Shown: positions 41,564 through 51,310, numbered from the stretch's first letter. The stretch is DNA of 64,000 nucleotides from an uncultured Exiguobacterium sp. (GCA_913775715.1 CAJYMC010000007.1:620001-684000), one strand, 5' to 3'. The notes: generated from the letters alone by a model not told the origin. Program-made: numbers and translations.

Positions 41564-41950
41564 CTATCTATGCGATGATCCGTCGTCTTGTCGTTTTTTT
41601 GGTTCCACATGTTCTTTATTCTGGAACAAGTCGTCACGAACAGACGATTTCCATAATGGCACATTGCTGTAATATGCAGCACGAGCGATTAAATGTCCAC
41701 CAATCGGTGCCGTAATGAGCACGAAAAAGATACCGAGTACGACACGAGAGGAGAAAAATCCATTTTCAGTGACGAAATAGATGATGACGCCGATTAAAAT
41801 CGACATGACACCTAATGTCGCGCTTTTTGATGCAGCGTGAGCACGCGTATAGACATCCGGTAAGCGGATTAGACCAAGCGCAGTGACGAGACTAAATCCC
41901 ATCCCGAGCAAGGCGAAGACCGCGACGATCCATTCATTGATTGCGATCAC
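41564..41950 (-). CDS. mrpG: Mrp Na+/H+ antiporter subunit G
   Basis: 128 residues (B. subtilis MrpG 124), three membrane segments. The family core is WIVAVFALLGMGFSLVTALGLIRLPDVYTRAHAASKSATLGVMSILIG. GTG 41950 is the likely start: AAAGGAG lies 12 nt upstream and the residue count fits; the longer frame to 42019 runs inside mrpF. Last gene of the seven-gene operon, overlapping mrpF by 17 nt. It is a small subunit required for assembly of the complex. Confidence 0.92.
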   Translation of the reverse strand: MIAINEWIVAVFALLGMGFSLVTALGLIRLPDVYTRAHAASKSATLGVMSILIGVIIYFVTENGFFSSRVVLGIFFVLITAPIGGHLIARAAYYSNVPLWKSSVRDDLFQNKEHVEPKKRQDDGSSHR

Positions 41951-42218
41951 GTTCGATGATCTCTCCTTTCTCGATATATTTTGAAAAGGCAACGGTACCG
42001 ATGAAGGCGAGTATACCAATCAACAGGATGACTTCGAGGTAGTCGCTCGTCCGTAAGATGATCGAGACAAGACCCACGATTGAAATCAAGCTGATACCAA
42101 TTGAATCAAGAGCGATGACACGATCCGCAACACTTGGTCCTTTGATGACCCGGTAAAACAGACCAAGCATCGAGAGAAAGACACCCCCGAGTGCGATATA
42201 GATTAAAATATCGAACAT
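41934..42218 (-). CDS. mrpF: Mrp Na+/H+ antiporter subunit F
   Basis: 94 residues, three membrane segments: FYRVIKGPSVADRVIALDSIGISLISIVGLVSIILRTSDYLEVILLIGILAFIGTVAFSKYIEKGEIIERDRNQ, nearly a textbook MrpF. ATG 42218 is chosen to match family N-termini (MFDIL...); GTG 42221 one codon upstream has equally good GGAGG spacing. It overlaps the mrpE stop by 1 nt. Confidence 0.93.
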   Translation of the reverse strand: MFDILIYIALGGVFLSMLGLFYRVIKGPSVADRVIALDSIGISLISIVGLVSIILRTSDYLEVILLIGILAFIGTVAFSKYIEKGEIIERDRNQ

Positions 42219-42694
42219 CACCGACTCACCTCCAGAATGGCTTTCTCAAAACTATCGCGAATCGAAGCGACCGCTTCATCGACCTCTGGCATGTGGAGTG
42301 CATGAATGTAGAGTGTCTTATTATCATCCGAGATATCAACGACAAGCGTTCCCGGTGTCAGCGTGATCAGCATTGACAGCAACGTGACTTGCCATGGTTG
42401 ATCAAGTTCGGTCTCATAAGCAAAGATACCAGGCTGGATATCTAACTTCGGCTTTAAAATGATTTTCAAGACATCGATGTTCGCGACGACAAGCTCGTAG
42501 AGAAAGCGGAAAAACAATAGGACGAGTGCGATGACAGGTCCAAGATAAAAGCGACCTTTGAAGCCGCGACGAAAAGCGAACATCGCAATCAGCCCAAGCG
42601 CGTAACCAATGACGAAGGCGGAGGCCGTGAAATTATTCGCAAGAAACATCCACAAGAAAGCAAGAAATAAGTTGAGCAAGACTTGAAAAGCCAT
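42218..42694 (-). CDS. mrpE: Mrp Na+/H+ antiporter subunit E
   Basis: 158 residues, the same length as B. subtilis MrpE. Two or three N-terminal membrane segments, then the conserved cytoplasmic part KPKLDIQPGIFAYETELDQPWQVTLLSMLITLTPGTLVVDISDDNKTLYIHALHMPEVDEAVASIRDSFEKAILEVSR. Starts 3 nt after mrpD in the operon. Confidence 0.94.
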   Translation of the reverse strand: MAFQVLLNLFLAFLWMFLANNFTASAFVIGYALGLIAMFAFRRGFKGRFYLGPVIALVLLFFRFLYELVVANIDVLKIILKPKLDIQPGIFAYETELDQPWQVTLLSMLITLTPGTLVVDISDDNKTLYIHALHMPEVDEAVASIRDSFEKAILEVSR

Positions 42695-42697
42695 GAA

Positions 42698-44185
42698 TTA
42701 ACGCCCTCCTTTTAATACGGCATCGATATAGAGCGTTGGATTCGTCAACGGTTCGACGGCTTGTTGAATCAGTGGACGCATCGCCTCAGCACCTACTCCA
42801 TAGAGAACGCTGAGCGCAACTAAGGCAATCGTAGGAACTAGCAGCTTTGGAACAAGCGTTTGTTTATTACCAGAGTAGGTCTTCGGTGTTCCCCAAAAGG
42901 CACGCATGAACAATTGAACGACCGAATACAAGACGAGCAGACTGGATAGTAGAACAATGATTGGTCCAATCAACTCACCAGCTTCGATGCCCCCGCGAAC
43001 GATCAGGAATTTCCCGATGAACCCGCTGAGCGGTGGAATCCCGGCAAGTGATAACGCCGCAATGAAGAACGTCCAACCGAGTACAGGATAGGTTTTAATC
43101 ATGCCACCCATTTCTTTTAGTTTACTCGAACCGGCAATTCCGACCATGATGCCTACGAGCAGGAACAAAGCGGCTTTAATCAACATATCGTGAAGAAGAT
43201 AGAAAATCGCACCTTCTAAAGCTTGTGGCGTCATGAGGGAAACCCCGTACAAGATGACCCCGACCGCGACGATGATGTTGTAAATGATAATTTGCTTCGC
43301 ATCCCGTGTTGCGAGCGCGCCAATCACACCGATGACGATCGTACTGAGCGCAAGGATACTTAAGATTTGATGAATCGTTCCGATCTCGTTTGAGAAGAAC
43401 AAACTATACGTCCGTAAAATCCCGTACACCCCGACCTTCGTCAACAAGGCACCAAATAGGGCAAGAACAGGTGTTGGTGGTACTTGATAAGAACCAGGTA
43501 ACCAGAAGTAAAGCGGAAAAATTGCGCCCTTTAATCCAAAGACGACTAGGAATAGCAAAGCGATGACGTTTAGGATTGCTGGTTGTCCGACTTCTGAAAT
43601 TTTCTGACTGATATCCGCCATGCTGAGCGATCCGATGATACCGTACAAGAAGGCAACTGTCATGACGAACAAGGCAGACGAGATGACATTGATCAATAGA
43701 TACTTGAGCGATTCCCGTAATTGTGCCGGCTTCCCGCCGAGAACAATCAGAACATAAGACGAGATCAAGAAGACTTCGAAAAAGACGAACATGTTAAAGA
43801 TATCACCCGTCGTGAACGCACCGTTGACACCAACAAGTAAAAACTGAACGGCGATGAAATAGTAGTATCGTTGATAGGAAACGCTCAAGTAGACAATGGC
43901 ATACCAGATGATACAAAGAACAAGAATGCTCGTCGTCGTGACGAGTAGAGCGGATAGCATGTCTGAGACGAGTGTGATACCAAAAGGTGCTGGCCAGCTA
44001 CCGAGTGTGACTGTTAAGATGCCGTTTGACCGGACAGTCAGCACAAGATAGATGGAGGCACAGACAGTCAAAATCGTCGAAAAGAGGGAAACGATCCGTT
44101 GTCCTTTGAGGTGTCTCGGGAAAAACATCAAGATGACACCCGTCAACAAAGGGATGATGATTGGCAATAGCGGTAAGTTAATCAT
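42698..44185 (-). CDS. mrpD: Mrp Na+/H+ antiporter subunit D
   Basis: 495 residues with about 14 membrane segments, homologous to NuoM/NuoN of complex I and likely one of the ion-translocating subunits. The proton-channel family block is [43 protein letters not shown], with charged residues in helices (K in LLTKVGVYG). Overlaps the mrpC stop by 8 nt. Confidence 0.95.
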   Translation of the reverse strand: MINLPLLPIIIPLLTGVILMFFPRHLKGQRIVSLFSTILTVCASIYLVLTVRSNGILTVTLGSWPAPFGITLVSDMLSALLVTTTSILVLCIIWYAIVYLSVSYQRYYYFIAVQFLLVGVNGAFTTGDIFNMFVFFEVFLISSYVLIVLGGKPAQLRESLKYLLINVISSALFVMTVAFLYGIIGSLSMADISQKISEVGQPAILNVIALLFLVVFGLKGAIFPLYFWLPGSYQVPPTPVLALFGALLTKVGVYGILRTYSLFFSNEIGTIHQILSILALSTIVIGVIGALATRDAKQIIIYNIIVAVGVILYGVSLMTPQALEGAIFYLLHDMLIKAALFLLVGIMVGIAGSSKLKEMGGMIKTYPVLGWTFFIAALSLAGIPPLSGFIGKFLIVRGGIEAGELIGPIIVLLSSLLVLYSVVQLFMRAFWGTPKTYSGNKQTLVPKLLVPTIALVALSVLYGVGAEAMRPLIQQAVEPLTNPTLYIDAVLKGGR

Positions 44186-44519
44186 TCGAATCGGTTCCTT
44201 TCATCTCCTCGATATTATCGGTTCCGAGCTCTTGATAGGCGCGGTAAGCGAGTACCAAGAAGAAGGCAGTGACACCAAAGCTAATGACGATGGCTGTCAA
44301 GACGAGTGCTTGCGGCAGTGGATCCGTATAGGAAGTCACGCCGTCCTTTAAAACCGGAGCCGCGCCTCGTTTTAATCCACCCATCGTCATGACGAGCAGA
44401 TGGGCAGCGTGGCTGAGCAACCCTGTTCCGATAATAATGCGAAGAATACTTTTCGAAAGAATGAGATAAATGGCACACATCGTCAGGATGCCTGCGGCGA
44501 TCGCCATGATGATTTCCAT
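44178..44519 (-). CDS. mrpC: Mrp Na+/H+ antiporter subunit C
   Basis: 113 residues, identical in length to B. subtilis MrpC and homologous to NuoK. Three membrane segments: [87 protein letters not shown]. The start at 44519 follows GGGGAGAG by 8 nt and lies 1 nt after the mrpB stop. Confidence 0.95.
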   Translation of the reverse strand: MEIIMAIAAGILTMCAIYLILSKSILRIIIGTGLLSHAAHLLVMTMGGLKRGAAPVLKDGVTSYTDPLPQALVLTAIVISFGVTAFFLVLAYRAYQELGTDNIEEMKGTDSND

Positions 44520-44520
44520 A

Positions 44521-44961
44521 TCAATCACTCTCCCCAATCGTTTGAATAATCGTCATCGTCACACCGACGACGACAAGGTAAACACCAAGATCAAATAACA
44601 TCGCGGTGTGAAGCGATGTCTTACCGAATAACGGCAGATTGAAATAATCATGGGCATGTGTGAAGAACGGTACGTTGAATAGAAGCGCTCCTGAAGCCGT
44701 CAGTACAGCAATCAACATACCGAGTGCTGTGATCCATTTGTAATCGAATGGTAAAATCCGGCGCAATGTCTTGATGTCGTAAGCAAGTAAAATCAAGACG
44801 AGAGCAGACGCCGTCACGAGACCACCAATGAATCCACCACCCGGTGTATAGTGTCCTGCAAAGAACAAGTAAACAGCAAACAGGAAGATGATGAACGTGA
44901 TAAAGGAAGTCGCGGACTCTAAGATGACATCATTCGTATGCTTTTTCGCCTGCTTTTTCAT
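44521..44961 (-). CDS. mrpB: Mrp Na+/H+ antiporter subunit B
   Basis: 146 residues, four membrane segments: [39 protein letters not shown] is the family core. B. subtilis MrpB has 143 residues. It overlaps mrpA by 4 nt (ATGA), which couples their translation. Confidence 0.95.
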   Translation of the reverse strand: MKKQAKKHTNDVILESATSFITFIIFLFAVYLFFAGHYTPGGGFIGGLVTASALVLILLAYDIKTLRRILPFDYKWITALGMLIAVLTASGALLFNVPFFTHAHDYFNLPLFGKTSLHTAMLFDLGVYLVVVGVTMTIIQTIGESD

Positions 44962-47363
44962 TTATCCATCCCTCCTGTTCGTCTGAATTTAATCATCGTG
45001 TAGATACCGATTCCAGCAAGTGCGAGAACGGCAATCTCAAACAACGTATCGAAGCCACGGAAGTCGACGAGTATGACGTTGACCATGTTCCCACCAGCAG
45101 CAAGATCAGCGACATTATCGATATAATACTTGGCGATTGAACTAAACGATCGTTGGCTGAGAGAAGCAAGGGCCACGAGTGTCACCGTCAATCCGACGAG
45201 TGCTGAAATCAAGGCATTCCCTAGCTTGAACGGAATGCGCTCTTCTTTCCGGCTGATTTCCGGTAAACGATAGAAAACGAGCAGGAACAAAGCGACCGAT
45301 ACCGTCTCGATGACGAGTTGCGTCAAGGCGAGGTCTGGTGCTCGGAACAAGACGAAAAACAGAGCAACCGTATAACCCGTCACACCGAGCAAGATGATCG
45401 ATGTCAGACGCGATCGTGCAAAGGTGATTGAAAGGGCACTTGAGATAAGAACGAGGGTGAGGATGATCTCATATGCATGAATCGAGCTAATTGGATCCAC
45501 CGCGAAGCGAAAAGCATCTAACCCATATAATGCCGTCAAAATCAAGATGACGATGAATCCGAAGATATAGACAAGGTAGGACCGCATGTAGCCTGTCATG
45601 ACCGTATCGTGGATCCGTGTCGATGTCTGTTCACCACGACGTAACAAGGCGTCATATTGATGATTCAGTGAGACAGCACGTGGCATCCGGTTGTAAAGCG
45701 ATTGCCAACGTGGGAGTGTTTTATACAGTATTACGCCAGCACTGATGATCACGAGTGTCAGGAATAATTCAGTATTGAATCCATGCCACATTGAAATATG
45801 CACATCAATCTTGCCACCTGCATCCAAGACTTGCGGCAAGACTGCTTCAACTGCTGGTCGGATCAGCGTATCCGACAATAGATTCGGGAAGAGTCCGATG
45901 ATGACGACGAGCGAGACGAGGACGAGTGGTGGGATTAACATCCCAATCGGTGCCTCGTGTGGTGTTTTCGGCAACTTGTCGTCTTGGCGTTTCCCGAAGA
46001 ATGTTCTACGGACGATCAAGATGCTGTAGACGAACGTAAAGATGCTTCCGACGACGGCGAGAACCGGAATGATCCATCCGTAAGACGGCAAGTGGAACAA
46101 ATCGGATCCTGAAACTTCAAGAACACCCGTCAAGAACATCTCTTTACTTAAGAAACCGTTGAACGGTGGAATACCTGCCATCGAGAGGGTCCCAATCATC
46201 GCAATCGACATCGAGATCGGCATGAGTTGCGCAAGACCACCGAGTTTCCGAATATCGCGAGTACCAGTCTCGTGATCGACGATTCCTGCCATCATGAAGA
46301 GACTGCCTTTAAACGTCGCGTGGTTGATCAGGTGAAAAATCGCAGCGACTGTTGCAATTGTATATAATCCGTCATCTAACGCGTCGACGTGCAAGGCGGC
46401 TGCTCCGAGTCCAAGTAGGGACATGATCAATCCAAGCTGAGAAATCGTCGAGTAAGCGAGAATTCCTTTTAAATCGTGTTGTTTCACCGCATTGAGTGAA
46501 CCCCAGAATAAGGTGAATATTCCGACAGATGAGACGAGATAGAACCAAAGCGACTCATCCGCAAAAATAGGACTGAAACGAGCGACAAGATACAACCCTG
46601 CCTTGACCATCGTTGCCGAGTGCAAGTAGGCACTGACAGGGGTCGGCGCTTCCATTGCATCCGGTAACCAGATGTGGAACGGAAATTGAGCTGATTTTGT
46701 GAAGGCAGCTAGCAAGAATAAAACAAGGGCGATCGTAAAGAAGGGTTCACCTTGAATCGACTCAAGTGACGCATAGGTCTCACGAATACTTAACGATCCA
46801 CTGAGTGTAGAGAGAATCGCAATTCCCCCAAGCATCGCTAGTCCACCTAAGACGGTGATCAGCATCGATTTTTGAGCACCGTAACGAGAACGTTCTCGCT
46901 CGTACCAGTAGGCAATCAATAAGAACGACGAAATCGATGTTAATTCCCAGAACAGATAGAGGACGATCATGTTATCTGACAGCACGACCCCAAGCATGGC
47001 GGTCATGAACATCAACAGATAGACATAAAATGTTCCAAGTGATTCTTTTTTCGCATCTAAATAAAAAATGGAATAAAGAACGACTAGTGAGCCGATTCCT
47101 GTAATCAATAGTGCGAACAATAAGCCGAGGCCGTCGAGATAGGTGACGAAATCGATACCGAGCGATGGTATCCAAGGCATGCGTGCCGTAAAGTTCTCAC
47201 CTGACATCGTACCAGGGAGAAAGCGGCTGAAATACGAAACGAGCAGTACAGGTACGACAAGTACAAACCAACCGGTATGAATGTTCGGAAGGCGCTTCGC
47301 TAAAAGCGGGATGAAAAGACTGATCAATATGGGCAGTAGGATCGCCCCATGCATCACGGACAC
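44958..47363 (-). CDS. mrpA: Mrp Na+/H+ antiporter subunit A
   Basis: 801 residues from GTG 47363, exactly the length of B. subtilis MrpA. About 20 membrane segments: a NuoL-like N-terminal part with FWELTSISSFLLIAYWYERERSRYGAQKSMLITVLGGLAMLGG, TKSAQFPFHIWLPDAMEAPTPVSAYLHSATMVKAGLYL, and a C-terminal MrpB-like region with FRAPDLALTQLVIETVSVALFLLVFYRLP. AGGAGG is 7 nt before the GTG, so the frame further upstream to 47519 is leader. First gene of mrpABCDEFG, the multi-subunit Na+/H+ antiporter for alkali and salt tolerance. The ~150-nt leader has a -10-like TATACT near 47497 on the reverse strand. Confidence 0.95.
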   Translation of the reverse strand: MSVMHGAILLPILISLFIPLLAKRLPNIHTGWFVLVVPVLLVSYFSRFLPGTMSGENFTARMPWIPSLGIDFVTYLDGLGLLFALLITGIGSLVVLYSIFYLDAKKESLGTFYVYLLMFMTAMLGVVLSDNMIVLYLFWELTSISSFLLIAYWYERERSRYGAQKSMLITVLGGLAMLGGIAILSTLSGSLSIRETYASLESIQGEPFFTIALVLFLLAAFTKSAQFPFHIWLPDAMEAPTPVSAYLHSATMVKAGLYLVARFSPIFADESLWFYLVSSVGIFTLFWGSLNAVKQHDLKGILAYSTISQLGLIMSLLGLGAAALHVDALDDGLYTIATVAAIFHLINHATFKGSLFMMAGIVDHETGTRDIRKLGGLAQLMPISMSIAMIGTLSMAGIPPFNGFLSKEMFLTGVLEVSGSDLFHLPSYGWIIPVLAVVGSIFTFVYSILIVRRTFFGKRQDDKLPKTPHEAPIGMLIPPLVLVSLVVIIGLFPNLLSDTLIRPAVEAVLPQVLDAGGKIDVHISMWHGFNTELFLTLVIISAGVILYKTLPRWQSLYNRMPRAVSLNHQYDALLRRGEQTSTRIHDTVMTGYMRSYLVYIFGFIVILILTALYGLDAFRFAVDPISSIHAYEIILTLVLISSALSITFARSRLTSIILLGVTGYTVALFFVLFRAPDLALTQLVIETVSVALFLLVFYRLPEISRKEERIPFKLGNALISALVGLTVTLVALASLSQRSFSSIAKYYIDNVADLAAGGNMVNVILVDFRGFDTLFEIAVLALAGIGIYTMIKFRRTGGMDK

Positions 47364-47719
47364 GAAATTCCCTCCTTTGTTACAGCAACGACCAAAAATG
47401 AAAAAGGGACGCGAACGCAAGCCATTGAAGCTCGGAACTGTCCAATAGAAGACACGATTCATTTTGTTCGTTGAAGATGTTTCTGAATCAAGTATAGCGT
47501 ATCTTTTTCCTTCTTGCATGACGTGAAGCGTTGAAGCATAAGGGATAGAGCCGTTTTTTCACTCGCTTGTTAAATATGTAGGAACACGGTGGAAAAGACC
47601 TAAAAATTTTTTTGATTTTTTTTGAAAAACAAGCGAATTCAAATGAAAAGGATTCGAAATCTATGAACACGGGTACATTTATGAAGAGTCTACGTATCGA
47701 TCACAGAGGGGGAAAATTC

Positions 47720-47971
47720 ATGCGAGCAACATTTAAGACAGGTGTCGTTTTAGGTGGTCTAGCGGCGATTGCAACAATCGCATATCAACAATACCAACAA
47801 CGAAAAACGACTTCTCACGATATTGATCATCGGCCAAGTGTTGATGCTAAAAGTGATCCGGCAGAGGTAGGATTGACACAATTGGATTCCATTCATCGCG
47901 CAGACTGGCAAGCGAATGGCTTTCCGCAAACTCACGCTGAACTCGAGCGCTTAGAACGAGAAGAGAACTAA
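47720..47971 (+). CDS. Small membrane-anchored protein of unknown function
   Basis: 83 residues. A single hydrophobic segment TGVVLGGLAAIATIAYQQY (about 6-24) with basic residues in front (MRATFK), then a soluble polar tail ending in QTHAELERLEREEN. No recognised domain. ATG 47720 has AGAGGGGG 8 nt upstream; earlier in-frame ATGs have none. Divergent from mrpA and convergent with the gene at 48012, sharing a bidirectional terminator. Confidence 0.7.
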   Translation: MRATFKTGVVLGGLAAIATIAYQQYQQRKTTSHDIDHRPSVDAKSDPAEVGLTQLDSIHRADWQANGFPQTHAELERLEREEN

Positions 47972-47972
47972 A

Positions 47973-48004
47973 AAAACACGTCTCTCGAATGAGAGGCGTG
48001 TTTT
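47973..48004. terminator. Bidirectional terminator
   Basis: Stem AAAACACG-T-CTCTC/GAGAG-G-CGTGTTTT with loop GAAT; T-runs on both strands between convergent genes. Confidence 0.85.
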
Positions 48005-48011
48005 ATAATCA

Positions 48012-48305
48012 TCAAGCACTTGTTGTGACTAGAGCACGTGTCCGTTCACTGTGTGCAGTATAAGAAGAGAGATGTTCGAATTGATAAAGCGTTAAGGTCG
48101 CTGTGCGACGTTGACCGGTACTCGATTCAAGCATTAAATAAGCTTCATTGAAGTCCGTACCACCACCATCATAGCGGATGTGTGCCGTAATCGTTCGTCC
48201 ATCTGTTGTCTGCATATAAATATCGTAACCTCCGAAATCAACGCGCTTAAAGCTAGTTGCCTCGCTTACGATGTGTTTGAATGTTTCAATTAAAGAATAT
48301 GTCAT
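48012..48305 (-). CDS. Small protein of unknown function
   Basis: 97 residues, soluble, beta-rich: VDFGGYDIYMQTTDGRTITAHIRYDGGGTDFNEAYLMLESSTGQRRTATLTLYQFEHLSSYTAHSERTRALV. No domain recognised. AAGGAGG 10 nt before the ATG gives a firm start. The leader has a strong candidate sigma-B promoter (48368-48393), so a general-stress role is plausible. A 16-bp palindrome lies further upstream. Confidence 0.7.
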   Translation of the reverse strand: MTYSLIETFKHIVSEATSFKRVDFGGYDIYMQTTDGRTITAHIRYDGGGTDFNEAYLMLESSTGQRRTATLTLYQFEHLSSYTAHSERTRALVTTSA

Positions 48306-48367
48306 CGTTCGTTCCTCCTTTTATTTCTTCAAAGCAAAATAAGATATAATCAACTCCGAATATTACT

Positions 48368-48393
48368 ATTCCCATTAAATTCAAGAAATAAAC
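48368..48393 (-). promoter_or_regulatory. Candidate sigma-B promoter
   Basis: Reverse strand GTTTAT (48388-48393), 14-nt spacer, GGGAAT (48368-48373). The -10 fits GGGWAT fully and the -35 matches 5/6. It drives the gene starting at 48305 with a leader of about 55 nt. Confidence 0.55.
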
Positions 48394-48422
48394 ATCACAA
48401 ATGAATCTTTTTTGTTCTTGTT

Positions 48423-48438
48423 ATGAAACGCGTTTCAT
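48423..48438. promoter_or_regulatory. 16-bp perfect palindrome, possible operator
   Basis: ATGAAACGCGTTTCAT, symmetric about G|C. It is not a cre site (its centre is GC, not CG). It lies about 30 nt upstream of the sigma-B-like promoter of the gene at 48012-48305. Confidence 0.4.
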
Positions 48439-48494
48439 ACATTATGATACATACAGACGGCGCGTGACCGATTTTGGGCGTTAACCGATACAGA

Positions 48495-48556
48495 AACTAT
48501 AATCAAAAAGACAAGGGGATGGTCGTGACCATCCCCTTGTCTTTTTGATTATAGTT
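48495..48556 (-). terminator. Terminator of the YebC-like gene, 30-bp perfect inverted repeat
   Basis: Arms 48495-48524 and 48527-48556 pair without mismatch around a 2-nt centre. The arm nearest the gene contains the stop codon (48549-48551) and the preceding bases. The reverse strand continues TTTTTGATTATAG within the stem. Confidence 0.8.
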
Positions 48557-49262
48557 CTACGTTATGGTAGACCTGTTGTACATCCTCAAGATCTTCTAGT
48601 GCATCGATCATTTTCTCGAATTGTGCAACGTCGTCTTCAGACAACGTGACTTCGTTTTGGGCGAGCATGACGAGTTCGGCAAGTGAGAACTCAGTAATGC
48701 CTGCAGCTTTCAACGCCTCTTGTACAGCATGGAATTGTTCCGGCTCAGCGTAGATGATGACAGATTCGTCTTCTTCGAGGATATCGCGCACATCGATATC
48801 TGCTTCCATCATCAATTCAAGAACGTCATCCGCAGTTTTACCTTCGAAGGCAAAGATTGCCGTCGCATCGAACATATAAGCGACGGATCCGCTCACGCCC
48901 ATGTTTCCGCCATTTTTTCCGAATGCAGCACGAACGTCAGAAGCCGTTCGGTTCACGTTGTTCGTCAACGTTTCGACGATTACCATTGAACCACTTGGAC
49001 CAAACCCTTCATAACGCAAGACGTCGTAGTTTTCTTCCGCTCCACCTTTTGCTTTTTCAATCGCCCGATCGACGATGGCACGTGGCACGTTGTATGTCTT
49101 CGCTCGTTCGAGAACGACCTTTAGTGCTTGGTTTGATTCTGGATCGGGTTCGCCTTGTTTAGCCGCTACATAAATCTCACGACCGAACTTTGCGTAAATC
49201 CGACTCGTATTTTTGTCTTTTGATGCTTTTTTTTCCTTGATGTTATTCCATTTACGACCCAT
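48549..49262 (-). CDS. YebC/PmpR-family protein (YeeI-like)
   Basis: 237 residues: [74 protein letters not shown] is the family N-terminus. The central [40 protein letters not shown] and C-terminal [18 protein letters not shown] are nearly those of B. subtilis YeeI (239). YebC proteins were named as DNA-binding regulators; recent work assigns members a role in relieving ribosome stalling at proline stretches. Three-domain fold expected. Monocistronic, ends inside its own terminator stem. Confidence 0.93.
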   Translation of the reverse strand: MGRKWNNIKEKKASKDKNTSRIYAKFGREIYVAAKQGEPDPESNQALKVVLERAKTYNVPRAIVDRAIEKAKGGAEENYDVLRYEGFGPSGSMVIVETLTNNVNRTASDVRAAFGKNGGNMGVSGSVAYMFDATAIFAFEGKTADDVLELMMEADIDVRDILEEDESVIIYAEPEQFHAVQEALKAAGITEFSLAELVMLAQNEVTLSEDDVAQFEKMIDALEDLEDVQQVYHNVEL

Positions 49263-49456
49263 TTCGTATCCACTCTCTTTCCGTAATGTCAGAAATCCGT
49301 GATTTCCTATGCGTTATCAGTATACCTTAAACTACCTGACAGACTGAACTAAAATGTCGGTAGAACCGTTGATTTTCTATTAAATACGTTTAAGTGATGC
49401 GGAAGAAAGGAACTTTACCGATAGAGAAATATCAATTTAAGGGAGAGTGGCAGAAT

Positions 49457-51235
49457 TTGAACCAGGCTGGGGTAGTTCATCGCGCATTATCACCGTTCGT
49501 TTATGCATATGACCAAGAGACTGTCCATGTTCGACTAATGACGGCTAAGGATGACGTTCGTGAAGTAAATTTGATTCATGGCGATCCATATGAATGGGAA
49601 GCAGAAAACGAAGAAGACCGAGATTGGAATTTTGATCCGGAGAAAGAAAAATCATGGAAAATAGAGCGGACACCGATGCAACACAATGGAAATGATGCGA
49701 CGTATGATTATTGGTTCATTGCAATCCGTCCAGAGCGAAAGCGCGTACGGTATGGGTTTGAGGTTCATGGCGATACGACAGCCGTTTTGACGGAACGTGG
49801 CTGGTATGATGATGCGCCACTCGATCACCCAGGGTATTATTTTTCCGTGCCATATGTTCATGCAACCGACGTTTTCGATACACCAGACTGGGTGAAGGAT
49901 ACGGTCTGGTATCAAATTTTCCCGGAACGATTTGCGAATGGTGACCGGACAAATGATCCAGCGGGTACGAAGGAGTGGGGAAGTGAGGCACCAGCTTTTC
50001 AAAATTTCTTCGGTGGAGATTTTCAAGGGGTCATCGATCACGTCGATTATTTAAAACGACTTGGTATTACGGGTATTTATTTCTGCCCAGTCTTCGAAGC
50101 ACCATCGAATCATAAATATGATACGTTGGATTACTTAAAACTCGATCCTGCGTTCGGTGACGAGAAAACGTTCCGGAAGATGATCGAGGTGCTACATGAG
50201 AACGGGATCCGCGTATTACTCGATGCCGTATTCAATCATATAAGTGAAGATCACCCCGCATTTCAGGATGTCTTAGAGAAGGGACAAGACTCAAAATATG
50301 CTAACTGGTTTACAATTGATTCCTTCCCGGTCGATCCATCGATTCCAAACTATGAAGTGTTTGCATTTGAACGGAACATGCCGAAATTGAATACTGCCCA
50401 TCCGGATGTCAAAGACTATTTGCTTCACGTAGGACGTTACTGGGTCGAGGAATTCGGTATCGACGGCTGGCGTCTGGATGTCGCGAGTGAAGTCGATCAT
50501 GCGTTTTGGCGCGAGTTTCGTAAGGAAGTCCGAGCGGCGAATGGAACGTGTTATATCGTTGGCGAATGTTGGACGGACTCACAACCATGGTTACTCGGTG
50601 ATCAATTCGACGCTGTCATGAATTATGGATTGACCGAGAGCTTTTTGACTTGTTTTGCGACAGGTGAAACAACGGTCCGTGATTTCTCGAACGCAGTCAG
50701 TCGAAATTTGAACTGGCATTCACAAAACGTCAATGGGGTCATGTTCAATTTGATTGGCTCTCACGATACGCCGCGTGCATTAACGCGCGCGAAAGGAAAT
50801 ACCGACCGGATGAAGTTACTCTTCACTACACTCTTGACGTTTCCGGGTTCACCTGTCATTTATTATGGTGACGAGATTGGAATGACTGGGGGGCAAGACC
50901 CGGCCAACCGTGCGTGTATGGAGTGGGACGAGACGAAGCAGAACCGTGAATTATTCGATCACGTTGCGCAGTTGATTGCTCTCCGAAAACAGCATCCGGT
51001 TTTAGCAAATGCCGGAACTTATCATTTCCAAACAGTCGACGAATCCAAACAACTTCTAGTCGTCGAGCGTCGTCAGGGCGAACAAGTTTACTTGCTCGTA
51101 ATCAATGTAAGTGAAGAAGCACAGTCGCTCGCTCTGGGAGGGATGTTCGAGGATCTCTTATTATTAGATAAAGAAACTGTGTCGGAAGCTGTTCGAATAC
51201 CAGCTTTATCGGCTACACTTTTAAGGCAACTATAA
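49457..51235 (+). CDS. GH13 neopullulanase / cyclomaltodextrinase-type amylase
   Basis: 592 residues without signal peptide, so cytoplasmic, acting on maltodextrins, cyclodextrins or pullulan. An N-terminal carbohydrate-binding domain (about 1-125) precedes the GH13 barrel: VWYQIFPERFANGD, GGDFQGVIDHVDYLKRLGITGIYFCPVFEAPSNHKYDT, VLLDAVFNH (region I), DGWRLDVASEVDH with the nucleophile Asp (region II), VGECW with the acid Glu (region III) and IGSHDTPR (region IV). I favour TTG 49457: AAGGGAGAG lies about 9-11 nt upstream and MNQAGVVHRALSPFVYAY aligns with family N-termini. ATG 49397 or GTG 49394 lack a ribosome binding site. Stands alone; no maltose operon adjacent. Confidence 0.9.
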   Translation: MNQAGVVHRALSPFVYAYDQETVHVRLMTAKDDVREVNLIHGDPYEWEAENEEDRDWNFDPEKEKSWKIERTPMQHNGNDATYDYWFIAIRPERKRVRYGFEVHGDTTAVLTERGWYDDAPLDHPGYYFSVPYVHATDVFDTPDWVKDTVWYQIFPERFANGDRTNDPAGTKEWGSEAPAFQNFFGGDFQGVIDHVDYLKRLGITGIYFCPVFEAPSNHKYDTLDYLKLDPAFGDEKTFRKMIEVLHENGIRVLLDAVFNHISEDHPAFQDVLEKGQDSKYANWFTIDSFPVDPSIPNYEVFAFERNMPKLNTAHPDVKDYLLHVGRYWVEEFGIDGWRLDVASEVDHAFWREFRKEVRAANGTCYIVGECWTDSQPWLLGDQFDAVMNYGLTESFLTCFATGETTVRDFSNAVSRNLNWHSQNVNGVMFNLIGSHDTPRALTRAKGNTDRMKLLFTTLLTFPGSPVIYYGDEIGMTGGQDPANRACMEWDETKQNRELFDHVAQLIALRKQHPVLANAGTYHFQTVDESKQLLVVERRQGEQVYLLVINVSEEAQSLALGGMFEDLLLLDKETVSEAVRIPALSATLLRQL

Positions 51236-51251
51236 AAACATCATCAGAACG

Positions 51252-51297
51252 AAAAGGCAAACCGTGAACATACTTGCGTCCACAACTTGCCTTTTTT
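51252..51297 (+). terminator. Terminator between the amylase and DUF1015 genes
   Basis: Stem AAAAGGCAA/TTGCCTTTT with a long loop partly paired by GTG/CAC, then T-run. Weaker than others in the window. Confidence 0.6.
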
Positions 51298-51310
51298 GTT
51301 GCGTATTACT

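Noticed and set aside
47364..47500. Na+ riboswitch or other structured leader before mrpA
   Set aside because: The leader is about 130 nt but I could not draw a known aptamer or a convincing terminator/antiterminator pair.
47364..47519. N-terminal extension of mrpA to 47519
   Set aside because: Hydrophilic, unlike any MrpA N-terminus, without ribosome binding site; GTG 47363 gives the standard 801 residues.
48423..48438. Palindrome read as a cre site
   Set aside because: The centre is G|C; cre sites need a central CG at fixed positions, giving two core mismatches here.
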